Shown: positions 1 through 9,730 of the stretch, piece by piece
Layout: the number at the start of each line of letters is the position of its first letter
How positions within the stretch are numbered: the first letter of the stretch is position 1
Assembly: GCF_037081835.1 (NCBI RefSeq)
Contig: NZ_CP146516.1
Location: forward strand, 1,759,501-1,823,500
Source: Spirobacillus cienkowskii
Lineage (GTDB): Bacteria > Bdellovibrionota_B > Oligoflexia > Silvanigrellales > Silvanigrellaceae
Direction: 5' to 3'
DNA length: 64,000 nt
Position numbers and translations under genes: made by a program
The notes under the pieces: model-generated
What the model saw: the letters and a program-made list of their open reading frames with translations, nothing else
The model's database searches: none
What the model was told of the DNA's origin: nothing

Positions 1-63
1 AAGATACGTACTTGTTCTATCTTTAAAAGAATAAACAAAATATTTATTATTGCTTAGGCTCAT

Positions 64-894
64 TTAATTTAACACCAAATATTTACAAATATGACTTAAA
101 TTTTTATTTTTTAAAAATCCTGTAATATGGTCTTCTAAAACCAAAGAATATTTACTGATATTTTTTAACTCAAAATTTTGATGATTATTAAAAATTAATA
201 TCTTTTTTTCTGCAGATAATTTATATATAAAATATTCTTTCTCTCCAATTTTGCATAACTCATTCGGACGAACAATAAATGAATTATTATTTTTATCAAT
301 AAATACAATGCTATTATAATATACAGCGATATATATATTTTTTGCAGTATTTTCTTCACTATATTTTACAAGTAATACTTGATAATCATTAATGCCATTA
401 ATGATTGCTAGTTTTCCATTAATAAAACCTTGAGAATTATGCAAAGTTACAGACGCAAATTTATCAATAAAACCAATCCATTCTCTAACTAAAAAACCAT
501 TATATTTAGAACTATAATTATTTTTAAAATAACTTCCTCCAATTAAAGAATAAAACGTAAATAAAAAAATAAAAATTAATAAAGTATTAAATATTAATTT
601 AAAAATCTTATTATTAATTATTTTTTTTATAGTATAAATAATAATTTTTATTTTATTTAATAATATAATTATTGTTTTATAAAGATTTAATTCAAATTTA
701 TTTTTTATATTATACCTAAAATCTTTAATTTTTTTGTCATCTTTAAATACAAATGGAACTTCTAAAAAAAAGATATCTTTGCTAAATTGAGGATTATCAA
801 TAGCAAAGTAAACACCACGCAACAGGCTGCATTCGTTTTTATTACAATAACTAAATTGAATAATGGATTTTTTATAATCTAAGACTATTAACAC
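64..894 (-). CDS. Membrane protein of unknown function, downstream of the secretin
   Basis: I do not recognise a family. The 276-residue product has a cytoplasmic-looking N-terminal part, one strong hydrophobic segment near residues 100-120 and a hydrophilic C-terminal part of about 150 residues rich in beta-like stretches, so a bitopic inner-membrane protein is likely. The start is a GTG at 894 with AAGG six bases upstream; that AAGG overlaps the stop region of the secretin gene, so the two are probably translationally coupled. By position it may be an accessory of the Tad pilus; that role is inferred only from the neighbour. Confidence 0.6.
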   Translation of the reverse strand: MLIVLDYKKSIIQFSYCNKNECSLLRGVYFAIDNPQFSKDIFFLEVPFVFKDDKKIKDFRYNIKNKFELNLYKTIIILLNKIKIIIYTIKKIINNKIFKLIFNTLLIFIFLFTFYSLIGGSYFKNNYSSKYNGFLVREWIGFIDKFASVTLHNSQGFINGKLAIINGINDYQVLLVKYSEENTAKNIYIAVYYNSIVFIDKNNNSFIVRPNELCKIGEKEYFIYKLSAEKKILIFNNHQNFELKNISKYSLVLEDHITGFLKNKNLSHICKYLVLN

Positions 895-902
895 ACAACA
901 CC

Positions 903-2822
903 TTAATCTAATAAACTACCAGTTAACAAATTTTGGTAATGAAAAGCTTTCTTTTCAATAAACTTTTTAATATCTATATCGTCATTTTGTTGATCGGAAC
1001 GTATTGCAGATACTGCAATCCACAATTCAGAATCATCATCTTTAAAGCGTCTACTTTTAAAAATTTCTCCAATAATAGGGATATTGCTTAAAATTGGAAA
1101 CCTATCAACATTTTTAGAATTTTTAGATTGCACCAAACCACTAAGAAGTGCATAATTATTATCTTTTAAAATAATATTTGTATTAATTTTTCGCGAAACA
1201 AATCCGGGAACATTTTGAAAAGATAAGTATTCTGAAACATCACTAACCTCTAATTCTAATTTAAGCCAAATCGATCCATCATTTTGTAATACCGGTGTTA
1301 CATTAAATAAAATACCAAAAGGCTTATATGTAACTGTCGTATTTTGATTTGTATTTGTTGTCGTAGAAGCCGCTGCGACAATTGGCACCTCGCCTCCTGC
1401 TAAAAATGTTGCTTTTTCTCCAGATCGGGTAATCACAACGGGCTGAGCGATATTTCTAGAAAAACTTCTTTGCTGTATTGCTTTTAACAACATCTCCATT
1501 GGCGCGATCTGAAACGTAGAGTGCACCGATGATGCAAGTGTTGAAGGCGAAAAATTTAAAGTCCCTTTAACTGGGTTACGCATTCCTGGCTGCTGCAACC
1601 CTGCTTCAATGCGGTTGAGTTTACCCACCTCTAAAAAATGCAAATTTATTTGCACACTCTCGCTCGCACCAGTTGTATCTTGTATTGCATTCACAACATT
1701 CGGTAACAATGCGCTGACATATTGCCACGATCGATTTTTACTAGTCATTGAATTAGAAATACCTGTAAAACAATACAATCCTCCTCGATTTATTATCTTA
1801 ATATGTTTATCTCCAAGTAACTTTATATCATTTTCAATTGATTTTAGTATAAGTGGTTCAATGTCTTGAGAAATTGTATACAACGGAAAAAACAATTGCG
1901 GCCTTGGAGCAACAATGTTTACAAGTTTACGAAAATCAGAAAATAATTTAATACGACCTAAAATAATTATTTTACCGCCTTTAATTTGCGGAACAATTCC
2001 TGAAATTTTTTTAAGCGATGTATAAAAATGGTGTAAAGAATTTGCTGAAGGCTGTAGCGCGATATCAAAATTATCCAAATCATAATCATAAATTTCAAAT
2101 TCTTTTGCGATAACAATATGCCATACACTTTGCACACCATCTGGATATAAAATTTGTACGTCTACTTTTCCTTCACGTTGAGGAATAAATTTTACAGAAT
2201 TTGTTAAGCCAATTCTTTGTACTTGCAAATATTCGGGATCAGAAATTATGATTGATTGAGGAGCAGAGCCTAAATCAACAATTTTTTCTTTTCCTGTTAT
2301 CAGCTTTAAATTTTCACTAGCAAAACTACTATTTGCAATTAAAACAAGCAAAATCATCGATAATAATGAAATTAAAAATCTCATTTTAAAAACAATACTT
2401 AATAATTTGCTTTTAATAATACTAAATGAAGCATTCTTTTTTAATTGTACATTTAAAAAAAATTCATTCTTACAATGTGATTCGTGAATTTCTGCAACAT
2501 AACAAGAGCCTCTTGGTGCAATAAATATACTATTAGGTAAAATTAAACATGGTTTGCTCATCAACTTTTTTTTCTTATCAAAACTCACCACACAAATAGA
2601 AAAATTCATTCCAAATGTGTGAAAAATTTTTTTATTCTTGTATAAAATACCAGAATTGTAAGATAAATTTGTATGATTGAGCAAACCAACTTGAGCTGCA
2701 GCCATTCCACGAATCACCACCAAGTCAATTGCAGATTCATTTTCAAGTTGACTTATTTTTTTATATAAAAAATTAAAAAAACCTATTTTTGCTTTACTTT
2801 TATTAATATAAAGAACAGCCAT
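903..2822 (-). CDS. cpaC: Tad/Flp pilus secretin (CpaC/RcpA type) with a DUF192-like N-terminal extension
   Basis: This is the outer-membrane channel of a Tad-type pilus. The last 250 residues show the secretin domain, including the NVPGF motif and the late P-I-L-S-N-I-P-I-I-G-E-I-F motif. Before it lies an N0-like domain (about residues 170-235), preceded by a signal-peptide-like segment beginning MRFLISLL at residue 147. The reading frame continues upstream of that segment, and residues 30-120 resemble DUF192 (an IRGM near the start, TFGMNFS, then CYVAE). ATG 2822 has a GAGG ribosome site; the internal Met at 2384 has none, which supports the fusion. It diverges from the flp operon. Secretin identity is secure; the DUF192 match is moderate. 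Confidence 0.9.
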   Translation of the reverse strand: MAVLYINKSKAKIGFFNFLYKKISQLENESAIDLVVIRGMAAAQVGLLNHTNLSYNSGILYKNKKIFHTFGMNFSICVVSFDKKKKLMSKPCLILPNSIFIAPRGSCYVAEIHESHCKNEFFLNVQLKKNASFSIIKSKLLSIVFKMRFLISLLSMILLVLIANSSFASENLKLITGKEKIVDLGSAPQSIIISDPEYLQVQRIGLTNSVKFIPQREGKVDVQILYPDGVQSVWHIVIAKEFEIYDYDLDNFDIALQPSANSLHHFYTSLKKISGIVPQIKGGKIIILGRIKLFSDFRKLVNIVAPRPQLFFPLYTISQDIEPLILKSIENDIKLLGDKHIKIINRGGLYCFTGISNSMTSKNRSWQYVSALLPNVVNAIQDTTGASESVQINLHFLEVGKLNRIEAGLQQPGMRNPVKGTLNFSPSTLASSVHSTFQIAPMEMLLKAIQQRSFSRNIAQPVVITRSGEKATFLAGGEVPIVAAASTTTNTNQNTTVTYKPFGILFNVTPVLQNDGSIWLKLELEVSDVSEYLSFQNVPGFVSRKINTNIILKDNNYALLSGLVQSKNSKNVDRFPILSNIPIIGEIFKSRRFKDDDSELWIAVSAIRSDQQNDDIDIKKFIEKKAFHYQNLLTGSLLD

Positions 2823-2834
2823 TAATAACCTCAA

Positions 2835-3082
2835 TAATTAAAAAACAACTTACTTATAAGTTAAAAATGCAAATTTAATAAATTTAAAACAGACTTCAAA
2901 CAAATTTATAATAAAATAGAATTATTGAAAATTTTTATTTATTTAACGAATAAAAGGACAAATTAGAAAAAAAGATAATAAAATTAGTACTATAATATTA
3001 AAAAAATGTCTGATTACAATATGCTTCCTGTTTTGTAGACAAGTTCTTTCTATGGAATATTGCTTCACAGGAGAAGTCACTT
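2835..3082. promoter_or_regulatory. Divergent intergenic region between secretin and flp operons
   Basis: These 248 bases separate two divergent pilus transcription units and must hold both promoters. On the plus strand a perfect TATAAT occurs at 2991-2996, about 90 bases before flp, but no good -35 hexamer precedes it. The flp start is set by an AGGAG ribosome site at about 3070. No conserved RNA was recognised. Confidence 0.4.
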
Positions 3083-3379
3083 ATGTATAAAAAAATTAAT
3101 AAAAACAAAGAACTTGGTCAAGGTCTTACCGAATACGCAATTATTTTGAGTTTAATTGCCATTGCAGCCATTGCGTCAACAGCTTTTTTTGGCGCAGCAA
3201 TTAAATCTAAAATTGCATCTTTAGCTGGAGCTATTGCTGGTCAAGATGTAAGTAAAATTATGGATTCTGAAAAAAAAGCAGTATCAGCTGCACAAAAAGC
3301 ACAAAAAAATGCTTCTAAAGTTTCTGGAAATATGTCCATAGAAAATAACTCTGATATATTTGATGAAGAAAATCTTTAA
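3083..3379 (+). CDS. flp: Flp-type type IVb pilin precursor
   Basis: This is the major pilin subunit of the Tad pilus. Residues 12-18 read GQGLTEY, the type IVb prepilin site: cleavage after Gly leaves Gln at +1 and the diagnostic Glu-Tyr at +5/+6. A hydrophobic helix of about 20 residues follows. At 98 residues it is longer than most Flp pilins (usually 50-75) because of a hydrophilic Ala/Lys-rich tail of about 45 residues that ends acidic. An AGGAG ribosome site precedes the ATG. It heads the cpaB-cpaF-tadB-tadC run. No prepilin peptidase gene (tadV) is in the window. Confidence 0.9.
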   Translation: MYKKINKNKELGQGLTEYAIILSLIAIAAIASTAFFGAAIKSKIASLAGAIAGQDVSKIMDSEKKAVSAAQKAQKNASKVSGNMSIENNSDIFDEENL

Positions 3380-3393
3380 AAAAAATTTAAAAA

Positions 3394-4212
3394 ATGAATA
3401 ATAATAAAATCAAATGGAATGATATTCCAACAAATTCTTCGCTTCATAAAAATATAAAATTGGTAAATAAAAAAACTCAAATTTTATTTGCTATAATTTT
3501 TGCAATATTTCAGTATTTTTTATTTTCTGCTATATATACAATTAGCAATAACCATAATAGTTTAAATAAAACATATGTAATGGCGGCACAAAAGGATTTA
3601 GAACCAGGTTTTATTATTACTGAAAATGACGTTAAAGTGATACAAGTTGATTTAGGTGAAACTCACAATTATTTTATTAATCACGAAGAAAATAGTTTAA
3701 TTTTAGGAAAAAAATTACTTACTAAAATTTACAAAAACTCTTTAATTCCAAAAAATTCGGTAGTTAGCATAAACCATAAAAACTCTTTACTTGAAAAAAT
3801 TCCTCTTGGAAAAAGACTTTTTACTTTAAACCTTGAATTAGAAAATTATTTAAATATTTTAAAAATAGGTGATAAAATTGATTTAATTGCATATTTAGAA
3901 ATTCCTGGTTTTGGCAAGGCCACAGAAACAATTTTAAGCGGTATAGAAATTATTGCAATCACAAACCAATTTCATGCTAAAGAAAGAAAAACTACAAGTA
4001 ATTCAATTAGTTTTTATTTGTTTCCTGAAGAAGTTAAAGTTTTATCTTTTATGAAGCAATATGCAAAGTTTTCTATTTCATTAAGAAATCCTAATGACAT
4101 CTCTTCGCATTCTGGAGAGGCAATGACATTAAATAAGTTTATTCAAAATGAAAAAATTCAGAAAATTATTAAAAATGATGGTTTTCAAATTATTCAGGGT
4201 AAAAAGCAATAA
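3394..4212 (+). CDS. cpaB: Flp pilus assembly protein CpaB/RcpC
   Basis: This periplasmic Tad assembly protein has an N-terminal hydrophobic anchor near residues 30-50, then a SAF domain. The SAF domain starts with the typical AAQKDLEPGFIITENDV and ends around LIPKNSVV (residues 60-125). The rest matches the RcpC/CpaB core (PLGKRLFTLNLE). Its length of 272 residues fits the family. The gene sits 14 bases after flp, and its stop is one base before the cpaF start, so it belongs to one operon. Confidence 0.88.
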   Translation: MNNNKIKWNDIPTNSSLHKNIKLVNKKTQILFAIIFAIFQYFLFSAIYTISNNHNSLNKTYVMAAQKDLEPGFIITENDVKVIQVDLGETHNYFINHEENSLILGKKLLTKIYKNSLIPKNSVVSINHKNSLLEKIPLGKRLFTLNLELENYLNILKIGDKIDLIAYLEIPGFGKATETILSGIEIIAITNQFHAKERKTTSNSISFYLFPEEVKVLSFMKQYAKFSISLRNPNDISSHSGEAMTLNKFIQNEKIQKIIKNDGFQIIQGKKQ

Positions 4213-4213
4213 A

Positions 4214-5665
4214 ATGAAATGGAAAATTATAGACACTATAAATGATCTTGAAGCAGATATAATGAGTAACATGAACTTTCTAATTGGAAGTTCAGAAAAC
4301 TGTGACATAAAAATTAATGAAGAAAAATTTAAAAGTATTTCTTATCAAGTATTTTTAGACAACAATTTTGTATTTTTAAAAAATAATTATAATAATATTG
4401 TTAAATTTAAAGAATGCAATATCAAAATAAATAATAAACAAATTTTTTTAAAAACAGAAAAATATAGTTTTGTTTTAATTCCTAGTGAACAAGAAATTTC
4501 AAAAATTTTTAGATCACAAGAATTTAAAATAACTTTATCCTATATGCAAAATTTATTATCTCATTGTAATTATAATCAATTTGAAAACAATGAAAATAAT
4601 ATAATCAATTTTATAAATTTATGTTGCGAACATTTAAATACTTTTTTTTGGAAAAAAGAAGACATCCATAAAGAAACAAGCAGAAAGTACTTTCAAAAAA
4701 TTATTTGGTGTCTTTGGGCTCAAGTGTTTGAACATGGTATTTTAACTTTTGTTTTACAAGATCCAACTATTTCAGAAATAATGGTTAATAGTGATTCAAA
4801 AATTTATTTAGAAAAATCAGGGGTTATTAGTTTATCTGAATTACAATACGAATCTTCATTAGAACTTCTTTCAACAATAGAGAGAATTTGTAATAAAATA
4901 GGAAGAAGAATCGATCAACACACTCCATTTTGTGATGCAAGGTTACCTGATGGCTCTCGCGTGCATGCCATTATTCCTCCTCTTGCCATAACTGGACCAT
5001 GCTTAACTATAAGAAAATTTCCTAAAAAAATGATAAATTTTTTAGATCTCGTACAACTCAATACGATACCAATAAATTGTAGTAAATATTTAGAAGATAT
5101 TGTTAGATCTAAAAAAAATATTTTAATTTCTGGGGGTACGGGCACTGGTAAAACAACTCTCCTCAATTGTCTCTCTGCATTTATTAATAATCAAGAAAGA
5201 ATTATTACAATTGAAGACTCTGCAGAGCTACAACTACAACAACCTCATGTTATTCGTTTAGAATGTAGAAATGCAAACATCGAAAATCAAGGTCAAATTA
5301 CAATTCGAGATTTGTTAAAAAATACATTACGCATGCGTCCCGACCGTATCATTATTGGCGAATGCAGAGGCTTGGAAGCACTCGATATGCTGCAAGCAAT
5401 GAACACAGGCCATGAAGGTAGCATGACGACAATTCATGCAAATTCTGCTTCTGATGCCTTACGACGCTTAGAAACTTTGGTGTTATTTGCTGCTGAAAAA
5501 TTACCCTCACACGCCATACGAGAGCAAATTGCATCAGCAATTCACGTTGTCATTCAACTATCCAGAAATTCTCATGGTAGCAGGTTTATTAAAGGAATTT
5601 ACGAAGTAAAAGAACACAATGAGAATACAAATAAAATAGTATTAACCAATATATACGAAGATTGA
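4214..5665 (+). CDS. cpaF: Tad pilus ATPase CpaF/TadA with an FHA-like N-terminal domain
   Basis: This secretion ATPase of the PilT/VirB11 superfamily powers pilus assembly at the inner membrane. The P-loop GGTGTGKT is at residues 307-314, followed by the Asp/His boxes and the RIIIGECRG and MTTIHANS motifs. Residues 20-90 look like an FHA domain ([14 protein letters not shown], then [10 protein letters not shown] and a closing FVLIP), which the core family lacks. An upstream in-frame start at 4148 would overlap cpaB by 65 bases; ATG 4214, one base after the cpaB stop with AGGG upstream, is preferred. The ATPase call is secure; the FHA call is probable. Confidence 0.93.
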   Translation: MKWKIIDTINDLEADIMSNMNFLIGSSENCDIKINEEKFKSISYQVFLDNNFVFLKNNYNNIVKFKECNIKINNKQIFLKTEKYSFVLIPSEQEISKIFRSQEFKITLSYMQNLLSHCNYNQFENNENNIINFINLCCEHLNTFFWKKEDIHKETSRKYFQKIIWCLWAQVFEHGILTFVLQDPTISEIMVNSDSKIYLEKSGVISLSELQYESSLELLSTIERICNKIGRRIDQHTPFCDARLPDGSRVHAIIPPLAITGPCLTIRKFPKKMINFLDLVQLNTIPINCSKYLEDIVRSKKNILISGGTGTGKTTLLNCLSAFINNQERIITIEDSAELQLQQPHVIRLECRNANIENQGQITIRDLLKNTLRMRPDRIIIGECRGLEALDMLQAMNTGHEGSMTTIHANSASDALRRLETLVLFAAEKLPSHAIREQIASAIHVVIQLSRNSHGSRFIKGIYEVKEHNENTNKIVLTNIYED

Positions 5666-5666
5666 A

Positions 5667-6338
5667 ATGACCTTAATTTTAATTTTAATTACAAATTTTT
5701 TATTTATTAAATATAATAAATTATTTTTAATAATCATAAATAAAAAAATTGTTTACTTTAATCAAATTTTTAAAGCATATTTTTTTACCAAAAAAAATCC
5801 AATGGAAGTTTACTTTATTATTGAAAGTTTTAAATCATATTTGACTTCGGGGTTACAACCTTCTCAGGCTCTTGAGTTGTTATTAAACAAGAAAATATCA
5901 ACTAAAAATTATTGTTATTTATATAAAATTAACCAACTATACAAAAGCGGAAAAAGTTTTAAAGAAGCTCTCGAAAAAACAACCAATGAAATTGACAACA
6001 ATTATGGCAACCAACATATTATAATATTTTTAACCTCAATTCTTATTGGTTTAAAAAGCTCAGGAAATTTAATATTTATTTTAGAAAAATCACAAATTAA
6101 AATTAAAGAAAAAATTTTAGTTACGCAAAAAATTAAAGCATATACATCACAAATTCGACTACAAGCAATTGTTATAAGTTTATCACCATTATTTTTAAGT
6201 TTATTTATATGGATAATTTCACCACTAAAAATCACATACTTTTTTACAGATAGTTTTGGAAATATTTTATTAATATTTATGATATTTCTTAATATTATAG
6301 GATTTTATTTTTTAAATTTAATTTCAAGGCAAAATTAA
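5667..6338 (+). CDS. tadB: Tad pilus inner-membrane platform protein TadB
   Basis: This is a GspF-superfamily platform protein. It has an N-terminal hydrophobic segment, then a helical T2SSF-like domain (about residues 45-150, with YLTSGLQPSQALELLL and YKSGKSFKEALE), then two C-terminal membrane helices. At 223 residues it is shorter than usual TadB (about 300), mainly from a reduced N-terminal membrane part. The ATG is one base after the cpaF stop. The assignment as TadB rather than TadC comes from gene order. Confidence 0.8.
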   Translation: MTLILILITNFLFIKYNKLFLIIINKKIVYFNQIFKAYFFTKKNPMEVYFIIESFKSYLTSGLQPSQALELLLNKKISTKNYCYLYKINQLYKSGKSFKEALEKTTNEIDNNYGNQHIIIFLTSILIGLKSSGNLIFILEKSQIKIKEKILVTQKIKAYTSQIRLQAIVISLSPLFLSLFIWIISPLKITYFFTDSFGNILLIFMIFLNIIGFYFLNLISRQN

Positions 6339-6339
6339 T

Positions 6340-6897
6340 ATGATTTTTATTATTTTAAATTTTTTATTTAATTTACTATTTCTTTATTTTTATCCAATGA
6401 AATTAAATTTTAAGTATAAAAAAGTATCTGTTAAAAAAAACAGCGTTCGAGATTTGTATGCCTGTGCCGATTTTCTTGATAACATGCTTTTATACTTAGA
6501 AGCAGGGTTTGACGCCTTTCATGCTTTTGAACATGCAGCAACGTTTACCAATTGCCCAAGTATCAAAAAATTTGCATTTGACACGTTACAAATTTACAAC
6601 ACAGGCTGCTCTTTCAACAATGCTTTAAATTTCTGTATTAATAATAATAAAAACTTTTATTTTAACGAAATCATTGAGCACATCCAATTAAGTTTAAAAC
6701 TTGGGACCTCTCTTAAACTTACACTAACAGAACTCAGTCATTTTATGAAATTTCGCTGTAATCTCAAAACAGAAGAAATTATCGCTCAATTTCCTGTAAA
6801 AATGATTTTTCCTCTGGTGTTCTTTATTTTTCCAGTTATATTTATAATTCTTGGCAGTAGCTCAATTCAGGACTTACTTCGTTCATTACGTTTTTAA
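6340..6897 (+). CDS. tadC: Tad pilus inner-membrane platform protein TadC
   Basis: This second GspF-superfamily platform protein follows tadB with a one-base gap. It has an N-terminal membrane helix (residues 1-20), a T2SSF-like helical region with LLYLEAGFDAFHAFEHA and LSLKLGTSLKLTLTEL, and a C-terminal membrane segment around FPLVFFIFPVIFIILG ending in a short LRSL tail, as TadC proteins usually do. At 185 residues it is compact. It is the last pilus gene before a MarR regulator 21 bases downstream. Confidence 0.8.
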   Translation: MIFIILNFLFNLLFLYFYPMKLNFKYKKVSVKKNSVRDLYACADFLDNMLLYLEAGFDAFHAFEHAATFTNCPSIKKFAFDTLQIYNTGCSFNNALNFCINNNKNFYFNEIIEHIQLSLKLGTSLKLTLTELSHFMKFRCNLKTEEIIAQFPVKMIFPLVFFIFPVIFIILGSSSIQDLLRSLRF

Positions 6898-6918
6898 ATT
6901 GTTAACCAGGAGATAATC

Positions 6919-7413
6919 ATGGATGACCTTGAAATACCAACTTCTGAGGATGTTGCAAAAATTCCAAAGTTTAAAACTGATAATTTAAATATTGATGCAA
7001 TTCTTGAATTTTATTTTATTGACACAACGACTTTATGGAGAAATAAACTTGATGAAATGGCAAAAGAGTATGATCTGAGTCGGCTAGAAAGACGTATTTT
7101 AGCTTACATTGGAAGAAATCCAGGAATTCGCCAAGCAGATTTGGCATTAATTATGGATGTAGAGCCACAAAGTCTGACCCGTTCATTAGAAAATATGGAT
7201 CAAAAAAAGTGGCTGCAAAAACAAGATGACAATAAAGACAAAAGAGCAAAATGCTTGCATCTCACAGAACTTGGCAATAGCAAACTGACAGATGCATTTA
7301 AAATTAGCGAACATATTAGACCAAAAGTTCTCAACGGCATCTCAGAAGAAAATAAAATTTTGCTTACCCAAGTTTTAAAACAATTACGCAAAAATCTAGA
7401 AATTAACTATTAA
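6919..7413 (+). CDS. MarR-family transcriptional regulator
   Basis: This 164-residue winged-helix regulator matches MarR. The recognition helix region is around RNPGIRQADLALIMDVEPQS, followed by TRSLENMDQKKWLQKQ and the wing with DNKDKRAKCLHLTELG. The helices flanking it would form the dimer interface. A strong AGGAG ribosome site precedes the ATG, and the gene is only 21 bases after tadC, so it may be co-transcribed with the pilus operon. Its 3' end overlaps the convergent ROK kinase gene by four bases. Ligand and targets are unknown. Confidence 0.9.
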   Translation: MDDLEIPTSEDVAKIPKFKTDNLNIDAILEFYFIDTTTLWRNKLDEMAKEYDLSRLERRILAYIGRNPGIRQADLALIMDVEPQSLTRSLENMDQKKWLQKQDDNKDKRAKCLHLTELGNSKLTDAFKISEHIRPKVLNGISEENKILLTQVLKQLRKNLEINY

Positions 7414-8441
7414 AAATGTAAATTATTTTGATCAAGAACAACAAGTGCAGCACCTATCGCGCCTGCGGAATCTCCAATTTTATGTTTATAAATTGGAATG
7501 GGTTGTTCTGGCAAATAGGTATTTTCTCCAACCTTCTTTTCGAGCCCATCATAAATAATATCTTGGAGACTCAAACCGCCTCCAAACACAAAATAATGGG
7601 GATCAAGACAACACGTTAACGAACCCAAAAATAATGCGAGGTCTGATTTGTATCGTTTGACAACTGCTAAAGCAATCGGATCTTGAGCTTTATACAATTC
7701 AAATATTTGTGCAGCACTGGGTCGTTTTTCTATTTGTGAATAAATACGATTATTTAAAGCAGACTCTAATGCTGGACCACATAAATACTGTTCTGCACAC
7801 CCTGCCCGTCCGCAGTAGCAAGGGTAGCCTCCTGGGTACAACGTCATATGGCCAACTTCTCCAGCACCCCCTCTACGACCTGTCACCACTTTACCGTTAA
7901 CAATAATGCCACCACCAAAACCAGAGCCTAATATTAAGCCAATTGCAACTTGCTTGTTAACAGGAATCCCTGTTTTCTTAAAATACTCTAATCCCGCACC
8001 ACAAAGCGACTCGGCTAAAGCAAAACAATTTGCATCATTTTCTGAAATAATTGGACAAGAAAGACCTAGTTTTTTTGATAAATCGTTGTGTAAATTATGG
8101 CCAACTAAAACCATGGTATTACTAGAAGTCACCAACTCCGTTTTTGGATCTACAGGACCTGGAACACTTAAACCTATTCCTGAAAGTTTTTCTAATGCCA
8201 CGTTTTTTTCAGCACAGATTTCATTTGTTAAAATCGCCATTTTATCAATTAATTGCTCATAACCATGATGACGTTCTGTAGCGACTCGCTTTTTATATAA
8301 CACAAAACCTGGAACAATGTCTCCAGTTGACTTTTGAAATTCAAAAGATGAAATTACTGATATATTTGATTTTAAATTACCAATATAAATTAGCATTGCT
8401 TCTACTTTTGTTCCACCAATGTCAAATCCAATAAGATACAT
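7410..8441 (-). CDS. ROK-family sugar kinase
   Basis: This is a cytoplasmic sugar kinase of the ROK family. It begins with the phosphate-1 motif (FDIGGTKVEA), carries ENDANCFALAE for the catalytic region, and has the ROK zinc site CYCGRAGCAE after a GHMTLYPGG segment. N-acetylglucosamine and fructose are typical substrates, but none can be assigned here. ATG 8441 is chosen because GGAG lies eight bases upstream; a 5' extension to 8504 reads into non-homologous sequence. It stands alone between the MarR gene and the FUSC operon. Confidence 0.9.
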   Translation of the reverse strand: MYLIGFDIGGTKVEAMLIYIGNLKSNISVISSFEFQKSTGDIVPGFVLYKKRVATERHHGYEQLIDKMAILTNEICAEKNVALEKLSGIGLSVPGPVDPKTELVTSSNTMVLVGHNLHNDLSKKLGLSCPIISENDANCFALAESLCGAGLEYFKKTGIPVNKQVAIGLILGSGFGGGIIVNGKVVTGRRGGAGEVGHMTLYPGGYPCYCGRAGCAEQYLCGPALESALNNRIYSQIEKRPSAAQIFELYKAQDPIALAVVKRYKSDLALFLGSLTCCLDPHYFVFGGGLSLQDIIYDGLEKKVGENTYLPEQPIPIYKHKIGDSAGAIGAALVVLDQNNLHF

Positions 8442-8599
8442 AATCTTGTCTCCAACAGAATCTATAAAAAATAGAACTTGCAGCTTGCCATAATTGCCAA
8501 ACAATTATCAACTCAATTGTCCCCTCCTTGTCTTTTAATATCTTAAAAGTGGGTTTCACACGAGTTAGTAACTTTTAATCATTTATAACAAAAAACATT

Positions 8600-9727
8600 T
8601 TAGCGCATATAAAATTCAATAATATTATCTATTTCGACATTCATTGATTTGACTTCTTCAAATAATCTTTCTAATAAAGAACGGTGTTTAGAGATATTTT
8701 GTATTGTAACCTGACTATCAGTATCCACTTGATGCGAATGAATAAAGTTTATTGCTTCTTTTTCAAGCTTTTCTATAAGGGCATATTCTTGACTTCCTTG
8801 TGACAATTGCAAAGCTTTCTCTTTTGTTAATGGGAGACGTGCAACACAAACTCTAAAATAATTTTGAATTGAGACAAGTTGCTCAACAAGATAAAGAGTA
8901 TGAGCAGAGTTATAATTTTTTTCAAATGTATGGATTCTTAATAAGTTATAAATTGTCAGCAAAGAAAAATGGATTCTTTCTTGTGATAAAATAAATGCCT
9001 CATATTCTTTTAAAGGATAATTTCGATTACCTAATTCATAGTAAATTTCAATTATTTTATTACGAGCATTTTGATTGTTTGTTGCAGACAAAACCTTTTG
9101 GTTATAAACTTCATCATCTTTTATTTTATCTTCAACCCAATCTATAATATTTTGAAACAAATTTTCTGTTTCAGAAACGACATCAACCAGATTTTTTCTA
9201 AAAGTATTGCTTGCAAAGTCGGGCCAAAGCAAAAGAGAACCTAACGTTCCAAATAAGGCTCCTACAGCAACATCTTCTACTCGTAATAAAGCAAAATGCA
9301 CTCCATCCGAAAAAATTAAAGAATATAAAGAAATTAAACCGAAAGTAAAAAAGAATACTGTATAAGTGTAAGAATACACGGTATGTACAGAGTTATAAAT
9401 AGCAAAAATACAAGAAATCAAAACCAACGAAACAACAATCAAAATATTCCCTTGAAATAAAATAGTCACAACAAAGGCGGCAGCACATCCAAAAATAGTA
9501 CCAAATAATCTTTCTTTAACTCTAATAATAGTAGCTCCAAAGTTTGCTTGTAAACAAACTATTGCAGTAATTATAATCCATCCAGGAAACTCTGTTTTTA
9601 ACCATTTTTCATTTACAAACAAACAAACGACACAAACAATACTTGTACGCCACGCCTGCTTGATTTCAAAAATTTCAAAGTTAATCAAATTTAAAATAAA
9701 ATTTTTAAATTGATTTATATATTCCAT
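8600..9727 (-). CDS. FUSC-family inner-membrane transporter-like protein
   Basis: This protein of the FUSC/aromatic-acid-exporter superfamily has about six closely spaced membrane helices in the first 170 residues. The conserved pattern WIIITAIVCLQANFGATI, VKERLFGTIFGC and GALFGTLGSLLLWP is clear, followed by a cytoplasmic helical domain of about 200 residues. The family is thought to export small organic acids; the substrate is unknown. It is three bases downstream of a second, divergent FUSC-like gene, so the two may work together. Confidence 0.8.
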   Translation of the reverse strand: MEYINQFKNFILNLINFEIFEIKQAWRTSIVCVVCLFVNEKWLKTEFPGWIIITAIVCLQANFGATIIRVKERLFGTIFGCAAAFVVTILFQGNILIVVSLVLISCIFAIYNSVHTVYSYTYTVFFFTFGLISLYSLIFSDGVHFALLRVEDVAVGALFGTLGSLLLWPDFASNTFRKNLVDVVSETENLFQNIIDWVEDKIKDDEVYNQKVLSATNNQNARNKIIEIYYELGNRNYPLKEYEAFILSQERIHFSLLTIYNLLRIHTFEKNYNSAHTLYLVEQLVSIQNYFRVCVARLPLTKEKALQLSQGSQEYALIEKLEKEAINFIHSHQVDTDSQVTIQNISKHRSLLERLFEEVKSMNVEIDNIIEFYMR

Positions 9728-9730
9728 AAT

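Noticed and set aside
1609-1869. An 86-codon frame on the plus strand inside the secretin gene
   Set aside because: It lies opposite a strongly supported coding region, has no ribosome site and no protein-like motifs.
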